From Streptomyces ipomoeae 91-03 (GTDB lineage: Bacteria; Actinomycetota; Actinomycetes; Streptomycetales; Streptomycetaceae), in NCBI RefSeq assembly GCF_000317595.1, contig NZ_AEJC01000274.1, positions 1 to 33,071 on the forward strand: a DNA stretch of 33,071 nt. The letters are read 5' to 3'. The notes beneath the pieces were generated by a model. The model was not told the DNA's origin. It saw only the letters and a list, made by a program, of their open reading frames with translations, and did not search any database. Position numbers and translations under genes: made by a program. Shown here in pieces: positions 31,207 through 33,071 of this stretch (positions are counted from its first letter, which is position 1; every line of letters starts with the position of its first letter).

Positions 31207-31585
31207 TGAGCACCCTTTCGAGCAGTGTCACGTCCGGCGCGCCACCGGCGTTCTCGTCGCCACCGGGCTGGTGGATCGCGACGAGTCCGGCCTCCGCGAG
31301 GTCCGCGACGAGGATCCGTGCCACACCGAGCGGCATGGACAGCAGGGCCGACACCTCGGCCACCGACTTCACCTCGTGGCACAGGTGGCAGATCCGCTGG
31401 TGCTCGGGAAGCAGACCCATCAGATGAGCGGGGTCTGCCGTCGTGCTGATCAGCGCCTCGAGGGCGAGCTGGTAACGCGGCCGCGTCCGGCCACCGGTCA
31501 TGGCGTACGGCCGAACCAGCGGCTGGTCGCCCTCGTCTCCGTACGGCTCTGCGTACGGATCATGAGGAGCGGTGGGCGGGGTCAT
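31187..31585 (-). CDS. cvnC1: conservon DUF742 protein CvnC (conservon 1)
   Basis: A 132-residue DUF742 protein with a short N-terminus (MTPPTAPHDPYAEPYGDEG) instead of the long Pro-rich one of conservon 2. It continues with LVRPYAMTGGRTRPRYQLALEALISTT, LLPEHQRICHLCHEVKSVAEV, GVARILVADLAEAGLVAIHQPGG and LERVLSGLRKL. DUF742 proteins often carry a winged-helix-like fold and are thought to bind CvnA or CvnD. ATG 31585 has GGAGG four bases upstream. It is the intact reference for the interrupted cvnC2. Confidence 0.93.
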   Translation of the reverse strand: MTPPTAPHDPYAEPYGDEGDQPLVRPYAMTGGRTRPRYQLALEALISTTADPAHLMGLLPEHQRICHLCHEVKSVAEVSALLSMPLGVARILVADLAEAGLVAIHQPGGDENAGGAPDVTLLERVLSGLRKL

Positions 31586-31697
31586 TGATCCTCCGAGCGG
31601 GACAGCAAGTCGGTCAGTCGAGCCATCTGACGGGGGCCGGTGGGGGGACTGTGGCGGCCGGACGGTGATTTGGTGAGTTCTATGGATCCGAGAGGCG

Positions 31698-32120
31698 TCA
31701 GTGGAGCAGACTGCCTTGGAGTTCGGCGCGCAGGTCGGGCGTGAGTACGGCGCCGGCGCGGTCGACGAGCAACGCCATCTCGTAGCCGACGAGGCCGATG
31801 TCGCACTCGGGGTGGGCCAGGACGGCCAGCGACGAGCCGTCCGAGACGGACATCAGGAAGAGGAAGCCGCGTTCCATCTCGACCACCGTCTGGGCCACGT
31901 TCCCGCCCTCGAAGATCCGGGACGCCCCGGCCGTGAGCGAGGTCAGCCCGGAGGCGACGGCGGCGAGCTGGTCGGCACGGTCGCGTGGGAACCCTTCCGA
32001 CATCGCCAGAAGGAGACCGTCGGCGGACACGACGACGGTGTGGGACACCCCGGGGGTGTTGTCCACGAAGTTGGTGATCAACCAGTTGAGATTCTGTGCC
32101 GCCTGGCTCATCTGGCTCAA
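31698..32120 (-). CDS. cvnB1: conservon roadblock/LC7-domain protein CvnB (conservon 1)
   Basis: A 140-residue roadblock/LC7 protein, nearly identical to the conservon 2 copy: AQNLNWLITNFVDNTPGVSHTVVVS is shared, with small changes (GGNVAQTVVEMERGFLFLMSVS). The start is a rare TTG (32120), immediately after the cvnA1 stop TAG, with AGGAG 6 bases upstream; ATG 32111 is a less well-placed alternative. It probably partners CvnD1. Confidence 0.92.
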   Translation of the reverse strand: MSQMSQAAQNLNWLITNFVDNTPGVSHTVVVSADGLLLAMSEGFPRDRADQLAAVASGLTSLTAGASRIFEGGNVAQTVVEMERGFLFLMSVSDGSSLAVLAHPECDIGLVGYEMALLVDRAGAVLTPDLRAELQGSLLH

Positions 32121-33071
32121 CTAACGCTCCTGCTGGTGAGTGGGGCTCGGGAAGCTACCGGTCTGGCCGGTACCGGTACCGGCCTGTCGACCCTGCGCGA
32201 TGCCCCGACGGAGATTGGTCAGCCGGCCGCGTACGTCATCGGGCGCACGTGAGACCTGCGGACCGCTTTGGTGCTGTTGCTGCTGAGCCGTCCCCGGCAC
32301 GAGGTTCGCGCGAGGGACCCGGCGCGGCAGACCGGAGGTGGTGACTCCGCCCGCCGCCGGGCGGCGGACGCGTTCGGCCTGGCGGACCAGGTCGTCATTG
32401 GGTGTGTTGCGCCAGCCGGGAGACGCCGACGTGGCCGGGGCCTCCGGCAGCTGAGGCGCGGATCCCGCCGACTCGAACGAGCTGGAGAGCCTGGGCGAGG
32501 CCGGAGCCTGGGGCGCCTGCGCGGGCCGCTGCGGAACGCCGCCGCCCGGCTGCTGAACCTGCCGACCGCCCTGGCCGCCCTGTCCGTTCTGCTCGCCCTG
32601 GCCGTTCTGACCGTGGAACCAGTTGGTCTCCAGCGTGTCGTACAGCGGCGTACGGCCGTCGCCCGGCCCCGGGGCCGGCGGCAGTTCCCACCCGTCTCCC
32701 GGCCGCTGCGCGGCGCCCCTGTTGTCGGGCTCCTGCGGACGCGCCGGGCGCTGCTGGGGTACCGACGGACGCTGCGGCGGCATCGGCGGCCGGGGCGCGC
32801 CGAAGCTCTCGCCGTTGACCTGCGGACGCTCGAACCGCCCGGTGTCCTGGGGACGTTCGAACTGCCCGGTGTCCTGCGGGCTCTGGAGGCCGGACAGGTC
32901 GAACTGCCCGGTGCCCTGGCCGTTCGCCCGGCCCGGGACCGGGAACTGCCCGGTCTCCTGCGGGTTCTGCCGACCCGGCACCGGGAACTGGCCCGTGCCG
33001 GAGCCGTCGTAGCCCGCCGTGGCGAACTGGCCGGTGGACGAGGGGTCCTGCGCGCCGCCGCGGGACGGACC
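32121..33071 (-). CDS. cvnA1: conservon sensor-histidine-kinase-like protein CvnA (conservon 1), C-terminal part
   Basis: Only the 316-residue disordered C-terminal tail is in the window; the sensor and kinase-like domains lie past base 33071. The tail has a repeated motif, T-G-Q/R-F, about six times (SSTGQFATAG, GTGQFPVPGR, ETGQFPVPGR, GTGQFDLSG, DTGQFERPQ, DTGRFERPQ) near its start, then Pro/Gln/Gly-rich sequence. It ends with PNDDLVRQAERV, GGVTTSGLPRRVPRANLVPG and DDVRGRLTNLRRGIAQGRQAG, the last two shared with CvnA2. The end abuts cvnB1. Assignment rests on the shared tail and on the gene order. Confidence 0.88.
   Translation of the reverse strand, partial: GPSRGGAQDPSSTGQFATAGYDGSGTGQFPVPGRQNPQETGQFPVPGRANGQGTGQFDLSGLQSPQDTGQFERPQDTGRFERPQVNGESFGAPRPPMPPQRPSVPQQRPARPQEPDNRGAAQRPGDGWELPPAPGPGDGRTPLYDTLETNWFHGQNGQGEQNGQGGQGGRQVQQPGGGVPQRPAQAPQAPASPRLSSSFESAGSAPQLPEAPATSASPGWRNTPNDDLVRQAERVRRPAAGGVTTSGLPRRVPRANLVPGTAQQQQHQSGPQVSRAPDDVRGRLTNLRRGIAQGRQAGTGTGQTGSFPSPTHQQER

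Noticed and set aside
25320..33071. CRISPR or mobile element explanation for the repeats in the conservon region
   Set aside because: The repeats are paralogous coding sequence; there are no evenly spaced short repeats with spacers, no transposase and no target duplications.

Overview
The window is high-GC, dense DNA whose gene order and codon use point to a Streptomyces chromosome. Two tandem four-gene conservons, an accB-accE pair, leuB, ilvE and cimA lie together in an arrangement I recall from the core arm of S. coelicolor (SCO5522 to SCO5544 neighbourhood); that comparison is from memory, not from a search.

Layout. 1-900: the 3' part of a PP2C/SpoIIE-type phosphatase with an abnormal end, an AT-richer regulatory stretch and a 43-residue ORF. 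893-2488 (-): a Tat-exported lipoprotein metallophosphoesterase whose frame is locally disrupted. 2631-5058 (+): leuB and ilvE. 5128-8806 (-): a two-gene unit, a rifamycin-glycosyltransferase-like gene (rgt) followed by a HelR-type helicase gene, preceded at 8865-8886 by an inverted repeat matching the rifamycin-associated element (RAE). 9123-10746 (+): two ATGA-coupled secreted beta-propeller genes, the first frameshifted. 10911-12754 (+): cimA with what looks like a complete attenuator: leader peptide with adjacent Ile codons, hairpins and an intrinsic terminator. 13077-15641: secreted GH3 enzyme. 15887-17263: TPM-like membrane protein. 17416-18201 (-): trypsin (sprT type). 18445-19023: YdeI-like protein. 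19024-19523: gene-free, repeat-bearing, possibly a gene remnant. 19524-20138 (-): YceI protein. 20293-22659: PL8 lyase. 22822-24654: accB-accE. 24764-25267: unknown small protein. 25358-30232 (-): conservon 2 (cvnA-B-C-D). 30631-33071 (-): conservon 1, with cvnA running off the window end.

How the genes work together. LeuB, IlvE and CimA serve branched-chain amino acid synthesis (CimA gives a pyruvate-derived route to 2-oxobutyrate and isoleucine). AccB/AccE are carboxyltransferase and epsilon subunits of an acyl-CoA carboxylase. The conservons encode membrane sensor-kinase-like proteins with a roadblock protein, a DUF742 protein and a small GTPase-like protein. Rgt would inactivate rifamycins by glycosylation while HelR displaces them from RNA polymerase, so the insert between ilvE and cimA looks like a compact two-mechanism rifamycin-resistance operon under one RAE.

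Most noteworthy: the RAE-rgt-helR unit and the unusual two-way promoter geometry of its RAE; the cimA attenuator; an in-frame TAG in the conserved cvnC of conservon 2 located exactly in an inverted repeat; and a 266-nt perfectly identical tract shared by the two cvnD genes, suggesting gene conversion.
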